This document shows positions 1-13,545 of a DNA stretch of 64,000 bases, piece after piece. The translations under genes and the position numbers were made by a program. The notes beneath the pieces were generated by a model that did not search any database, was not told the origin of the DNA, and saw only the letters and a list, made by a program, of their open reading frames with translations. Each line of letters begins with the position of its first letter. The stretch's first letter is position 1. Origin of the DNA: Hyaloperonospora brassicae (Eukaryota > Oomycota > Peronosporomycetes > Peronosporales > Peronosporaceae); the NCBI GenBank assembly GCA_947650285.1, contig CANTFL010001332.1, positions 310,001 through 374,000 on the forward strand, given 5' to 3'.

Positions 1-3000
1 CCGTCAGGACAAGACTACATGTTGAAGTCGGCTGGGACAAGAGCTTTCCGGCTGCACACACAATATCTGGTCGATAATGCGTACTAATGCGCGCTATCAA
101 GTGGAAAAGCGCACACTATCGAGTGGATCAACAGCACCTTCGCACATCGTACTTCGTACCACCTTCTAACGATACAATGCAGGTGGCATATTACAGACCA
201 TCGTAGTTCGTCATCATTACGCTGGACGCAAACCTGTCGTCTCTGCCCATTGCTGAGTATGAAGCGGTGGCAAGATACGCTGAAAGATAGAACACGTACG
301 ATCTGCCTGCCATCCAAGCGTGTTTGCGATGCGTCTTCAGGTATTCTCGAACCACTTGCCAAGGTACCCCGCTGGACTTTTGACGAGTCTCCGGATTCTT
401 TTGATGCGTCTCGGACTTCGTGGTTGTGGCAAGAATCGGCGCGCTCTTCGCTTCCGCGTCAAGATCTTGCTTGGGACGACCGGAGAGGTGCGATTGGTTG
501 TTGGAAGATGGACACGTATAGGTTGCATTGCCATGCATGTCCAGTTCATCGGATACTCGCACGATCGGACGGACGACTTGGGTTCCGATGCAGCAAATGA
601 GGTGGTCGACAAATATCCGCATCGTGCTCTTATATTTTATCCGAAGGTCATGAGCCTCCGGGCAAATGGTGTGGGAAACGAGCCTTTGGCAGATGGTGCG
701 GGGCCGTGTAGATACTATGTCACGACGTACTGTCTCCGCATGGATTCATCCCTTTCGCGTGCCTTTTGATGCATGCGCCAGAGAAAAGGTCGAGTGGCAC
801 ATGGTGGTACGTCGAGCGGATCTGCAAATGACGAAATAACGTGCACACAACTTGGTTGCGCAACCTTCTGAACGCTGCTTGCTTTCTTGGTTGGTTCCAC
901 CTTGACGAAATCTGGCTTGACGGCGGTCTCACAGCTGCGCCTACCGTGTTTTCAGACGCGCCTTGTGCCAGTTGTCGGGTCAGCGTATCCGTCAGGACGA
1001 GACTACATGTTGAAGTCGGCTGGGACAAGAGCTTTCCGGCTGCACACACAATATCTGGTCGATAATGCGTACTAATGCGCGCTATCAAGTGGAAAAGCGC
1101 ACGCTATCGAGTGGATCAACAGCACCTTCGCACATCGTACTTCGTACCACCTTCTAACGATACAATGCAGGTGGCATATTACAGACCATCGTAGTTCGTC
1201 ATCATTACGCTGGACGCAAACCTGTCGTCTCTGCCCATTGCTGAGTATGAAGCGGTGGCAAGATACGCTGAAAGATAGAACACGTACGATCTGCCTGCCA
1301 TCCAAGCGTGTTTGCGATGCGTCTTCAAGTATTCTCGAACCACTTGCCAATGTACCCCGCTGGACTTTTGACGAGTCTCCGGATTCTTTTGATGCGTCTC
1401 GGACTTCGTGGTTGTGGCAAGAATCGGCGCGCTCTTCGCTTCCGCGTCAAGATCTTGCTTGGGACGACCGGAGAGGTGCGATTGGTTGTTGGAAGATGGA
1501 CACGTATAGGTTGTATTGCCATGCATGTCCAGTTCATCGGATACTCGCACGATCGGACGGACGACTGGGTTCCGATGCAGCAAATGAGGTGGTCGACAAA
1601 TATCCGCATCGTGCTCTTATATTTTATCCGAAGGTCATGAGCCTCCGGGCAAATGGTGTGGGAAACGAGCCTTTGGCAGATGGTGCGGGGCCGTGTAGAT
1701 ACTATGTCACGACGTACTGTCTCCGCATGGATTCATCCCTTTCGCGTGCCTTTTGATGCATGCGCCAGAGAAAAGGTCGAGTGGCACATGGTGGTACGTC
1801 GAGCGGATCTGCAAATGACGAAATAACGTGCACACAACTTGGTTGCGCAACCTTCTGAACGCTGCTTGCTTTCTTGGTTGGTTCCACCTTGACGAAATCT
1901 GGCTTGACGGCGGTCTCACAGCTGCGCGTACCGTGTTTTCAGACGCGCCTTGTGCCAGTTGTCGGGTCAGCGTATCCGTCAGGACGAGACTACATGTTGA
2001 AGTCGGCTGGGACAAGAGCTTTCCGGCTGCACACACAATATCTGGTCGATAATGCGCACTAATGCGCGCTATCAAGTGGAAAAGCGCACACTATCGAGTG
2101 GATCAACAGCACCTTCGCACATCGTACTTCGTACCACCTTCTAACGATACAATGCAGGTGGCATATTACAGACCATCGTAGTTCGTCATCATTACGCTGG
2201 ACGCAAACCTGTCGTCTCTGCCCATTGCTGAGTATGAAGCGGTGGCAAGATACGCTGAAAGATAGAACACGTACGATCTGCCTGCCATCCAAGCGTGTTT
2301 GCGATGCGTCTTCAAGTATTCTCGAACCACTTGCCAATGTACCCCGCTGGACTTTTGACGAGTCTCCGGATTCTTTTGATGCGTCTCGGACTTCGTGGTC
2401 GTGGCAAGAATCGGCGCGCTCTTCGCTTCCGCGTCAAGATCTTGCTTGGGACGACCGGAGAGGTGCGATTGGTTGTTGGAAGATGGACACGTATAGGTTG
2501 TATTGCCATGCATGTCCAGTTCATCGGATACTCGCACGATCGGACGGACGACTGGGTTCCGATGCAGCAAATGAGGTGGTCGACAAATATCCGCATCGTG
2601 CTCTTATATTTTATCCGAAGGTCATGAGCCTCCGGGCAAATGGTGTGGGAAACGAGCCTTTGGCAGATGGTGCGGGGCCGTGTAGATACTATGTCACGAC
2701 GTACTGTCTCCGCATGGATTCATCCCTTTCGCGTGCCTTTTGATGCATGCGCCAGAGAAAAGGTCGAGTGGCACATGGTGGTACGTCGAGCGGATCTGCA
2801 AATGACGAAATAACGTGCACACAACTTGGTTGCGCAACCTTCTGAACGCTGCTTGCTTTCTTGGTTGGTTCCACCTTGACGAAATCTGGCTTGACGGCGG
2901 TCTCACAGCTGCGCGTACCGTGTTTTCAGACGCGCCTTGTGCCAGTTGTCGGGTCAGCGTATCCGTCAGGACGAGACTACATGTTGAAGTCGCTGGGACA

Positions 3001-6000
3001 AGAGCTTTCCGGCTGCACACACAATATCTGGTCGATAATGCGCACTAATGCGCGCTATCAAGTGGAAAAGCGCACACTATCGAGTGGATCAACAGCACCT
3101 TCGCACATCGTACTTCGTACCACCTTCTAACGATACAATGCAGGTGGCATATTACAGACCATCGTAGTTCGTCATCATTACGCTGGACGCAAACCTGTCG
3201 TCTCTGCCCATTGCTGAGTATGAAGCGGTGGCAAGATACGCTGAAAGATAGAACACGTACGATCTGCCTGCCATCCAAGCGTGTTTGCGATGCGTCTTCA
3301 AGTATTCTCGAACCACTTGCCAATGTACCCCGCTGGACTTTTGACGAGTCTCCGGATTCTTTTGATGCGTCTCGGACTTCGTGGTCGTGGCAAGAATCGG
3401 CGCGCTCTTCGCTTCCGCGTCAAGATCTTGCTTGGGACGACCGGAGAGGTGCGATTGGTTGTTGGAAGATGGACACGTATAGGTTGCATTGCCATGCATG
3501 TCCAGTTCATCGGATACTCGCACGATCGGACGGACGACTGGGTTCCGATGCAGCAAATGAGGTGGTCGACAAATATCCGCATCGTGCTCTTATATTTTAT
3601 CCGAAGGTCATGAGCCTCCGGGCAAATGGTGTGGGAAACGAGCCTTTGGCAGATGGTGCGGGGCCGTGTAGATACTATGTCACGACGTACTGTCTCCGCA
3701 TGGATTCATCCCTTTCGCGTGCCTTTTGATGCATGCGCCAGAGAAAAGGTCGAGTGGCACATGGTGGTACGTCGAGCGGATCTGCAAATGACGAAATAAC
3801 GTGCACACAACTTGGTTGCGCAACCTTCTGAACGCTGCTTGCTTTCTTGGTTGGTTCCACCTTGACGAAATCTGGCTTGACGGCGGTCTCACAGCTGCGC
3901 GTACCGTGTTTTCAGACGCGCCTTGTGCCAGTTGTCGGGTCAGCGTATCCGTCAGGACGAGACTACATGTTGAAGTCGGCTGGGACAAGAGCTTTCCGGC
4001 TGCACACACAATATCTGGTCGATAATGCGCACTAATGCGCGCTATCAAGTGGAAAAGCGCACACTATCGAGTGGATCAACAGCACCTTCGCACATCGTAC
4101 TTCGTACCACCTTCTAACGATACAATGCAGGTGGCATATTACAGACCATCGTAGTTCGTCATCATTACGCTGGACGCAAACCTGTCGTCTCTGCCCATTG
4201 CTGAGTATGAAGCGGTGGCAAGATACGCTGAAAGATAGAACACGTACGATCTGCCTGCCATCCAAGCGTGTTTGCGATGCGTCTTCAAGTATTCTCGAAC
4301 CACTTGCCAATGTACCCCGCTGGACTTTTGACGAGTCTCCGGATTCTTTTGATGCGTCTCGGACTTCGTGGTCGTGGCAAGAATCGGCGCGCTCTTCGCT
4401 TCCGCGTCAAGATCTTGCTTGGGACGACCGGAGAGGTGCGATTGGTTGTTGGAAGATGGACACGTATAGGTTGCATTGCCATGCATGTCCAGTTCATCGG
4501 ATACTCGCACGATCGGACGGACGACTGGGTTCCGATGCAGCAAATGAGGTGGTCGACAAATATCCGCATCGTGCTCTTATATTTTATCCGAAGGTCATGA
4601 GCCTCCGGGCAAATGGTGTGGGAAACGAGCCTTTGGCAGATGGTGCGGGGCCGTGTAGATACTATGTCACGACGTACTGTCTCCGCATGGATTCATCCCT
4701 TTCGCGTGCCTTTTGATGCATGCGCCAGAGAAAAGGTCGAGTGGCACATGGTGGTACGTCGAGCGGATCTGCAAATGACGAAATAACGTGCACACAACTT
4801 GGTTGCGCAACCTTCTGAACGCTGCTTGCTTTCTTGGTTGGTTCCACCTTGACGAAATCTGGCTTGACGGCGGTCTCACAGCTGCGCCTACCGTGTTTTC
4901 AGACGCGCCTTGTGCCAGTTGTCGGGTCAGCGTATCCGTCAGGACGAGACTACATGTTGAAGTCGGCTGGGACAAGAGCTTTCCGGCTGCACACACAATA
5001 TCTGGTCGATAATGCGCACTAATGCGCGCTATCAAGTGGAAAAGCGCACACTATCGAGTGGATCAACAGCACCTTCGCACATCGTACTTCGTACCACCTT
5101 CTAACGATACAATGCAGGTGGCATATTACAGACCATCGTAGTTCGTCATCATTACGCTGGACGCAAACCTGTCGTCTCTGCCCATTGCTGAGTATGAAGC
5201 GGTGGCAAGATACGCTGAAAGATAGAACACGTACGATCTGCCTGCCATCCAAGCGTGTTTGCGATGCGTCTTCAAGTATTCTCGAACCACTTGCCAATGT
5301 ACCCCGCTGGACTTTTGACGAGTCTCCGGATTCTTTTGATGCGTCTCGGACTTCGTGGTCGTGGCAAGAATCTGCGCGCTCTTCGCTTCCGCGTCAAGAT
5401 CTTGCTTGGGACGACCGGAGAGGTGCGATTGGTTGTTGGAAGATGGACACGTATAGGTTGTATTGCCATGCATGTCCAGTTCATCGGATACTCGCACGAT
5501 CGGACGGACGACTGGGTTCCGATGCAGCAAATGAGGTGGTCGACAAATATCCGCATCGTGCTCTTATATTTTATCCGAAGGTCATGAGCCTCCGGGCAAA
5601 TGGTGTGGGAAACGAGCCTTTGGCAGATGGTGCGGGGCCGTGTAGATACTATGTCACGACGTACTGTCTCCGCATGGATTCATCCCTTTCGCGTGCCTTT
5701 TGATGCATGCGCCAGAGAAAAGGTCGAGTGGCACATGGTGGTACGTCGAGCGGATCTGCAAATGACGAAATAACGTGCACACAACTTGGTTGCGCAACCT
5801 TCTGAACGCTGCTTGCTTTCTTGGTTGGTTCCACCTTGACGAAATCTGGCTTGACGGCGGTCTCACAGCTGCGCGTACCGTGTTTTCAGACGCGCCTTGT
5901 GCCAGTTGTCGGGTCAGCGTATCCGTCAGGACGAGACTACATGTTGAAGTCGCTGGGACAAGAGCTTTCCGGCTGCACACACAATATCTGGTCGATAATG

Positions 6001-8841
6001 CGCACTAATGCGCGCTATCAAGTGGAAAAGCGCACACTATCGAGTGGATCAACAGCACCTTCGCACATCGTACTTCGTACCACCTTCTAACGATACAATG
6101 CAGGTGGCATATTACAGACCATCGTAGTTCGTCATCATTACGCTGGACGCAAACCTGTCGTCTCTGCCCATTGCTGAGTATGAAGCGGTGGCAAGATACG
6201 CTGAAAGATAGAACACGTACGATCTGCCTGCCATCCAAGCGTGTTTGCGATGCGTCTTCAAGTATTCTTGAACCACTTGCCAAGGTACCCCGCTGGACTT
6301 TTGACGAGTCTCCGGATTCTTTTGATGCGTCTCGGACTTCGTAGTTGTGGCAAGAATCGGCGCGCTCTTCGCTTCCGCGTCAAGATCTTGCTTGGGACGA
6401 CCGGAGAGGTGCGATTGGTTGTTGGAAGATGGACACGTATAGGTTGCATTGCCATGCATGTCCAGTTCATCGGATACTCGCACGATCGGACGGACGACTG
6501 GGTTCCGATGCAGCAAATGAGGTGGTCGACAAATATCCGCATCGTGCTCTTATATTTTATCCGAAGGTCATGAGCCTCCGGGCAAATGGTGTGGGAAACG
6601 AGCCTTTGGCAGATGGTGCGGGGCCGTGTAGATACTATGTCACGACGTACTGTCTCCGCATGGATTCATCCCTTTCGCGTGCCTTTTGATGCATGCGCCA
6701 GAGAAAAGGTCGAGTGGCACATGGTGGTACGTCGAGCGGATCTGCAAATGACGAAATAACGTGCACACAACTTGGTTGCGCAACCTTCTGAACGCTGCTT
6801 GCTTTCTTGGTTGGTTTCACCTTGACGAAATCTGGCTTGACGGCGGTCTCACAGCTGCGCGTACCGTGTTTTCAGACGCGCCTTGTGCCAGTTGTCGGGT
6901 CAGCGTATCCGTCAGGACGAGACTACATGTTGAAGTCGCTGGGACAAGAGCTTTCCGGCTGCACACACAATATCTGGTCGATAATGCGCACTAATGCGCG
7001 CTATCAAGTGGAAAAGCGCACACTATCGAGTGGATCAACAGCACCTTCGCACATCGTACTTCGTACCACCTTCTAACGATACAATGCAGGTGGCATATTA
7101 CAGACCATCGTAGTTCGTCATCATTACGCTGGACGCAAACCTGTCGTCTCTGCCCATTGCTGAGTATGAAGCGGTGGCAAGATACGCTGAAAGATAGAAC
7201 ACGTACGATCTGCCTGCCATCCAAGCGTGTTTGCGATGCGTCTTCAAGTATTCTTGAACCACTTGCCAAGGTACCCCGCTGGACTTTTGACGAGTCTCCG
7301 GATTCTTTTGATGCGTCTCGGACTTCGTAGTTGTGGCAAGAATCGGCGCGCTCTTCGCTTCCGCGTCAAGATCTTGCTTGGGACGACCGGAGAGGTGCGA
7401 TTGGTTGTTGGAAGATGGACACGTATAGGTTGCATTGCCATGCATGTCCAGTTCATCGGATACTCGCACGATCGGACGGACGACTGGGTTCCGATGCAGC
7501 AAATGAGGTGGTCGACAAATATCCGCATCGTGCTCTTATATTTTATCCGAAGGTCATGAGCCTCCGGGCAAATGGTGTGGGAAACGAGCCTTTGGCAGAT
7601 GGTGCGGGGCCGTGTAGATACTATGTCACGACGTACTGTCTCCGCATGGATTCATCCCTTTCGCGTGCCTTTTGATGCATGCGCCAGAGAAAAGGTCGAG
7701 TGGCACATGGTGGTACGTCGAGCGGATCTGCAAATGACGAAATAACGTGCACACAACTTGGTTGCGCAACCTTCTGAACGCTGCTTGCTTTCTTGGTTGG
7801 TTTCACCTTGACGAAATCTGGCTTGACGGCGGTCTCACAGCTGCGCGTACCGTGTTTTCAGACGCGCCTTGTGCCAGTTGTCGGGTCAGCGTATCCGTCA
7901 GGACGAGACTACATGTTGAAGTCGCTGGGACAAGAGCTTTCCGGCTGCACACACAATATCTGGTCGATAATGCGCACTAATGCGCGCTATCAAGTGGAAA
8001 AGCGCACACTATCGAGTGGATCAACAGCACCTTCGCACATCGTACTTCGTACCACCTTCTAACGATACAATGCAGGTGGCATATTACAGACCATCGTAGT
8101 TCGTCATCATTACGCTGGACGCAAACCTGTCGTCTCTGCCCATTGCTGAGTATGAAGCGGTGGCAAGATACGCTGAAAGATAGAACACGTACGATCTGCC
8201 TGCCATCCAAGCGTGTTTGCGATGCGTCTTCAAGTATTCTCGAACCACTTGCCAAGGTACCCCGCTGGACTTTTGACGAGTCTCCGGATTCTTTTGATGC
8301 GTCTCGGACTTCGTAGTTGTGGCAAGAATCGGCGCGCTCTTCGCTTCCGCGTCAAGATCTTGCTTGGGACGACCGGAGAGGTGCGATTGGTTGTTGGAAG
8401 ATGGACACGTATAGGTTGCATTGCCATGCATGTCCAGTTCATCGGATACTCGCACGATCGGACGGACGACTTGGGTTCCGATGCAGCAAATGAGGTGGTC
8501 GACAAATATCCGCATCGTGCTCTTATATTTTATCCGAAGGTCATGAGCCTCCGGGCAAATGGTGTGGGAAACGAGCCTTTGGCAGATGGTGCGGGGCCGT
8601 GTAGATACTATGTCACGACGTACTGTCTCCGCATGGATTCATCCCTTTCGCGTGCCTTTTGATGCATGCGCCAGAGAAAAGGCCGAGTGGCACATGGTGG
8701 TACGTCGAGCGGATCTGCAAATGACGAAATAACGTGCACACAACTTGGTTGCGCAACCTTCTGAACGCTGCTTGCTTTCTTGGTTGGTTTCACCTTGACG
8801 AAATCTGGCTTGACGGCGGTCTCACAGCTGCGCCTACCGTA
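1..8841. repeat. Tandem satellite array, ~987-bp monomer, about nine copies
   Basis: The same ~987-bp unit repeats head to tail; taking one phase, monomers start at 84, 1072, 2059, 3045, 4032, 5019, 6005, 6991 and 7977, with lengths of 986-988 bp. Copies differ by only a few bases each. The array is cut by the left window edge and ends inside a monomer near 8841, where the sequence changes abruptly to AT-rich DNA. A 172-codon plus frame (for example 1238-1756) is open in copies 2-6 but broken in copies 1 and 7-9 by a stop or a 1-bp indel, and equally long frames exist on the other strand. I therefore read the unit as non-coding satellite DNA. I see no transposon ends or RNA gene in it. Confidence 0.95.
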
Positions 8842-9850
8842 ATTGCAGACGCATGTATTCGCACCTTTATTTTATTCTTTGTAATGAGACATATTCTTTG
8901 ATGTAACACATAGAATATGAAGACTGCTATGTTACACGTATGCAAAATCATATTGGCGAATGGTCACTGTTCTGCTCGTGACTGATAACAAGGGTTCTTG
9001 TAGTGATCATTCGTCGTCCCGCCTATTGTCTTGGTAAGAATTTGCTTTAAATGACATAAATTGAGTTACATCTCCATACTTTTTAATTTCATTAGGCTCA
9101 CGCGATCCAGGATGTTTTAGCGGCGTTATGTTGATCAGAACATCTTAAAAAATGTAACTTTTTCTTTCAAAGCTTTGAATGCTATCCTACACGTCAATTC
9201 ATATTTTTTATCACATTGAACATGAAATTCTAGCGAGACGATGGCATGGTTCAAGCAAACTGATACGCGAGTACATCATCGTTTATTCGGCAACTACTAT
9301 TGCATCACCTGTTGATTCGCCCATCATCAAGATAGAGCACGATAGATAGGCTAAACTATGACCGATTACGTATGAAGAAACCAGTTCTGGAAGTGTTCCA
9401 CGACATCCTGATGTCGGGGCATCCTTCGTCTGTAACAATATTCATGATATCGACCTTGTCACATTTTATGCAAGTGGCGTAGAATTTAAGGTGTATCGCA
9501 CGCGCAGAGCAAGGCTGACCGTTTCAACGAGCCAGCTAAGAAAAGGTAGGAAAGGACTCTAAGGAGACTATAGAATAAGGTTTGAAAAACCATACATCTT
9601 TTGTAGTATTTAAAAAGATCCAGCTACATTTTCTATATGGCTACTTGCTTATCGCTCATTGAGCCGCTTCTAGCAGCAATCTGTGTTTATTATAGCTGGC
9701 ATAATGATATGTACCGATGAAAGAGTGGAGCAATGTAGAATATTACCTTCGACGATAAAAATCTGTTTCGATAAACCTAACGAGGTAAATAGCGGAATTA
9801 TTATCAATCATTATTATATTCACGATTTATCCAATTTGCTCTCGATAATA
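8842..9850. other. AT-rich spacer without recognisable genes
   Basis: Between the satellite and the first LTR I see no open frame with a recognisable product, no RNA gene and no clear repeat. The sharp composition change at 8841 marks the array edge. Confidence 0.6.
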
Positions 9851-10216
9851 TGTAACGGCCAACCTCGTTTCATTCCCCCTAACCATCAGTCCCTAAAGGG
9901 ACTGATTGGTATTTGACCTGTGGTAGATTGACCCCTTTTAAATGACTGGAGTTGGAAACATTTGTTTACTAGCATAGTCTTTTTTTATTTGTCATGGATA
10001 GTTAACAAATCCGTGCGGTACGTAGTCGTATCATTTAAGTTTGCGGATGCACGGAGATGCTCAGCTGCTGAGAAAAAGTCTAAGATGAAGCTCCTGGTGA
10101 TCAGTTGCCTACTGCCGATACTGAGCAGAATTTAATATTAACCACTTTAATACCAAATGGTGATGCACCACGTGTAGCTAGTGCACCCGCGACATTAGTC
10201 GCGGGTGCAAGTTACA
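9851..10216 (-). repeat. Decayed LTR, reverse orientation (3' LTR of element B)
   Basis: The block starts TGTAACGG and ends GTTACA, the same termini as the intact LTRs at 40356 and 47940. Its right end carries a terminal hairpin with perfect 12-bp arms (TGCACCCGCGAC / GTCGCGGGTGCA, 10182-10209), the counterpart of the hairpin that opens the intact LTR, so the LTR points left. Its left part holds a perfect hairpin (ATCAGTCCCT / AGGGACTGAT, around 9885-9906) where the intact LTR has its CCCTTGCGT / ACGCAAGGG hairpin. No target duplication is visible. Confidence 0.65.
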
Positions 10217-10243
10217 CGAGCTATGATGATACAGAACTGAAGG

Positions 10244-12010
10244 TCATCTTTTCTGGCTAGTCGGAAGCCGCATCCGACTTACAAGCGCCTGATCAGACCA
10301 TGGACAAACACATATTTTGGCCGTCTGATGGCCCAGACGGCTTGTCGCCCGGATTGATTCGATTGCACTCGCACGAGTGTGATGTGAGTGTCGGCCACGG
10401 CGACACTGATTGTCGTGATGCTGGCGGTAAATCAGGTTGGAGTCACCGGAGTCAAAGCGATTGAAGTGCTCGTAGAAAACGTGCGAAAGACATTTTTTTG
10501 GCATCAGAGAGTAGAAAAAGACCAGTATATTCTACGTCTTGCTCTTGAGCACATGCCGCTGTTACTATGACCGCTGGAGATGGACTGGTGGTCTGGAGTA
10601 ATCGCCGAAAGGAATCAAATCCTTCTGATTAATGTATCAAGACTTCACAGGCTTGACATCATTGCGATGTTCTGTCGCACTAAATTTAACTACGTCACCG
10701 ATGTATTCTTGGGACATGGATAGTGCAGCAACGGAATCCGTAACAGTAACAGTTCCTTATTGTTTCATCGTAGATTGCAATATTCCGCAATGTTAAATAC
10801 ATTTTCTGTGAAGCCTGACTTGACAAACTTACCGCAGCTCGCAGTAAAATTGGTATAAGTACTGCGATCGATGCGCGGTAAAATTTGCACCGGTTGACCA
10901 TTCCCTCATCGGATAAAGCGTGTCACATTTGCGTTGTAATGGCCTCTAGGATGTATTTGTCGATAGTTATTCTTATGGATGAGCACGCATCTTGGCCTGG
11001 GAAAACGACGAAAAAATTCGATCCTGCAACCCATTTACGAGTGCCTTAAGCATTAGTTTTTTAATGTGCCTTCTGAACCATGATGTAATAGTGACCAACT
11101 CTTAATGAGACTAAAGGGTTCAAAATATTGAAGAAATGGGGCTTTACAATACCACGAAAGAAAGTTTGAGAGATGGGACGAGGTAGCTCGTCCATCGTTC
11201 TTATGCGTCAAGGTAAGTCAACTTCAGATTCACGAGTTTTTGTTAAGCGCGGGCCACCACGTAACCCGACCAGCGGATGTGGTATTAGGCTTCAACCGGC
11301 TAGTCAAGGGGTCTGTCAGCTACATGGGGAGGGACCTTCTATGCACGGTCAGGTAAGACGCAAGAATGTGAACGCGTTTTCCGGTAAATATTCTTGAGCT
11401 TGTGGAACTATTTATCATGGAAATACAGCTTGTACTGACGGTACAGGCGTAAAGGTCCTACGTAAAAGATAATATTCGTACGCAAACTACTTAGAATTCA
11501 AATCTTGCATAAGTTAAATAGGCGAAGCGACACACAAAAGGAGCCGGTCGAATTGGTCAGTAAATTTTCCCGCCCACTTTTCTCACTGTGTGTCAAGGTA
11601 GTTCCACTTATAATAGAAAGACAAGTCATCTGCATACACATTAAAAGATTATTAGGCCTTTCATAATTACCAGAAGATTCGTTTTATCGATCCATCGTTT
11701 CACTGATTAAGTCTACAAGGAACGGAGCTCTGGTTTGCATACTGTGGCAAAGCGACTATGGAAAAATCGATAGAAGAACTGATCGCATCCCGTTCTGATC
11801 GATCCAATTACAGTTGGCGGCCCGGTCCTACATCTGGTCAGATCGCGTCCATTGACAGTCAGACTAAAATGGATAGTAGATCGGGCAGGTTGAGACCTGC
11901 GATCTTGGATCAGGGTTTGAGGCGGAAGGTAACGTTGGCGATCAGTCGATCAAGAAAGGAACCGCGATCATCAAGGCAATCGCGATCAAGGAGGCGATCG
12001 AGATCTTGAT
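10244..12010 (+). pseudogene. Relic of the antisense ORF of element B
   Basis: This lies at the same place and orientation, relative to the 3' LTR, as the 534-codon antisense ORF of the young element (46205-47809). At 11173-11211 it reads GRGSSSIVLMRQG, matching GRGSSSLILNRHG of the intact protein, with 18 identical consecutive nucleotides. At 11758 it reads MEKSIEEL, resembling MDRAIDEL at the start of the intact coiled coil. Most of the rest is too decayed to align by eye. The 11173 match lies where the intact ORF overlaps the chromodomain, so either strand could explain it; see element A for a match outside the overlap. Confidence 0.55.
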
Positions 12011-12479
12011 TAGAGTTCGGGTACGCGATCAGTAATCAGACAAGCATATCAGTTGTGGGCCACGCAAGTACAAGATTACTACCGTCTAGAGAGAGCAACA
12101 TGTGGCAAACGATGTCCAAGTCATGGGGATTGGGATAGGGTTGTTGAATTGGATTGGTCAACATAAAACAGAGTTCAATTTGCTTTAAAGTACACGTATC
12201 GACTTCTCCTCCGGGTAAATCATTGGACAACCAACGTCAAGGAAAGGTTTACATACTTTAATCAAGTGATGTTACTGGATTGTTTGGCCAGGGATCAAGA
12301 TCTCCCAAACAACACCCCAACTGCGACTGGACGCAGAAAACTCCTTGTTGTTGAGGACCCAAGATCGCGAGACGGCTCAAATGGTCAGAAGGCTCGCAAA
12401 TTAAGGTCTACATTTGAACAAGGCGATCTGTTACAGATCAGGGTGACTCATATCGAGCATCCCACAAGCATACAAGTGA

Positions 12480-13545
12480 TAGCGTGACGAATTTCACGTG
12501 ATCACACCAACGCCGATCGTAGTGTGAAGATGTATACACCGTGGTCGACCCTCGACCCCATCGCAAACACGGTCAAGTTTTCCATTGACACGAGTCCATC
12601 TGGAAGAGTGCAACCCGCCCCACCGACGGGTGCACAAGGTGAGGAAGGCTATAAAGATCACGGAATCGAAGTACCCCCTCCGTTGGTCGGTCGTACGGGC
12701 GCCAGCGGAGAGTTGGGATCGACTCCTCAAAAGAGCTATTACTACTACGCCACAATACCAATAGCAATTCCCCTGCTGAAGAGTCTTTCTTTTTATATCA
12801 TTGAACATTGGCGCAGTGCGCAGATATGTAATTTTCGTTGAGGAGGTGCCATTCTTCCCGCTGGTATCGTCATCGGCGGTGCTGAGAATCCCAGCACCAT
12901 CATTTTATTAAATACATCAATATTATTATTGGTCCTACTTGTGGTGTCGTTTCAGACGCCTATTATAAAATATCGTTAGTAATTTTTCCGTCGCCTTTTA
13001 AAGACGACGCTTATTCAGAGAGATTTAAGTCTATTTATGTCCAGCCGATTTTTCCCCCTTGAGCTATATATACAGTCTAATGAATTATGTATGCGTGAAT
13101 TTTACAAGACATCGCCTAAGGAAGGACGTTGTATGACATTTTGATACGTGTCCAAAGTTGTTGATAACAAATTCTCCGTCGGCATCAATTCACTCTACTC
13201 ACGAACGGGTGGACGCACCCTCGAGTTATATAACCGAGGACACGATTGTCAGGTTGCAACTGACTATCCGTTTTAGAATGGTCAGTAGTTGATTCCTCAA
13301 CCTTGGTTTTATAAGACAGAACACGAATTAGTTAATCTCCTATTTAAATGAATGTTCTCAGCTCGATATGAGATTATCAAACAGTCCATGGAGGAGAAAG
13401 ACCATGTAAATGCGGACACGAGTACAGCTCTCTTCTGTGATAGACTCCATGTAATTGAAAAATGCACCGTCTTGCTCAATCGACCAACAAAACTTTCGAT
13501 ACCAGTAAAGTTGTGATTGTCTTTGGGGCACCTGAAGTTACACAC
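12480..13545 (-). pseudogene. Integrase and acidic linker relic of element B
   Basis: Minus-strand residues from 13545 to 13309 follow the intact integrase core: a patch like FVGRLSKTVHF corresponds to FVDRFIKMVHL, and FSSMDCLIISYRAENIH to the stretch around the second catalytic aspartate. From about 12930 to 12840 the DNA follows the acidic linker after the integrase (GAGILSTADD against AGIFSIANDY). The catalytic residues are lost. A GC-rich island at 12480-12790 belongs to the same interval but I could not align it. Clearly non-functional. Confidence 0.65.

Noticed and set aside
1238..1756. 172-codon plus frame repeated in several satellite monomers as a possible tandem gene family
   Set aside because: It is broken by a stop or 1-bp indel in copies 1, 7, 8 and 9, frames of similar length exist on the opposite strand, there are no recognisable motifs, and similarity in the divergent monomer at 50.4 kb fades in frame after about 55 codons.
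1..8841. CRISPR-like or ribosomal DNA array
   Set aside because: The unit is far too long and without spacers for CRISPR, and shows no rRNA or 5S sequence.
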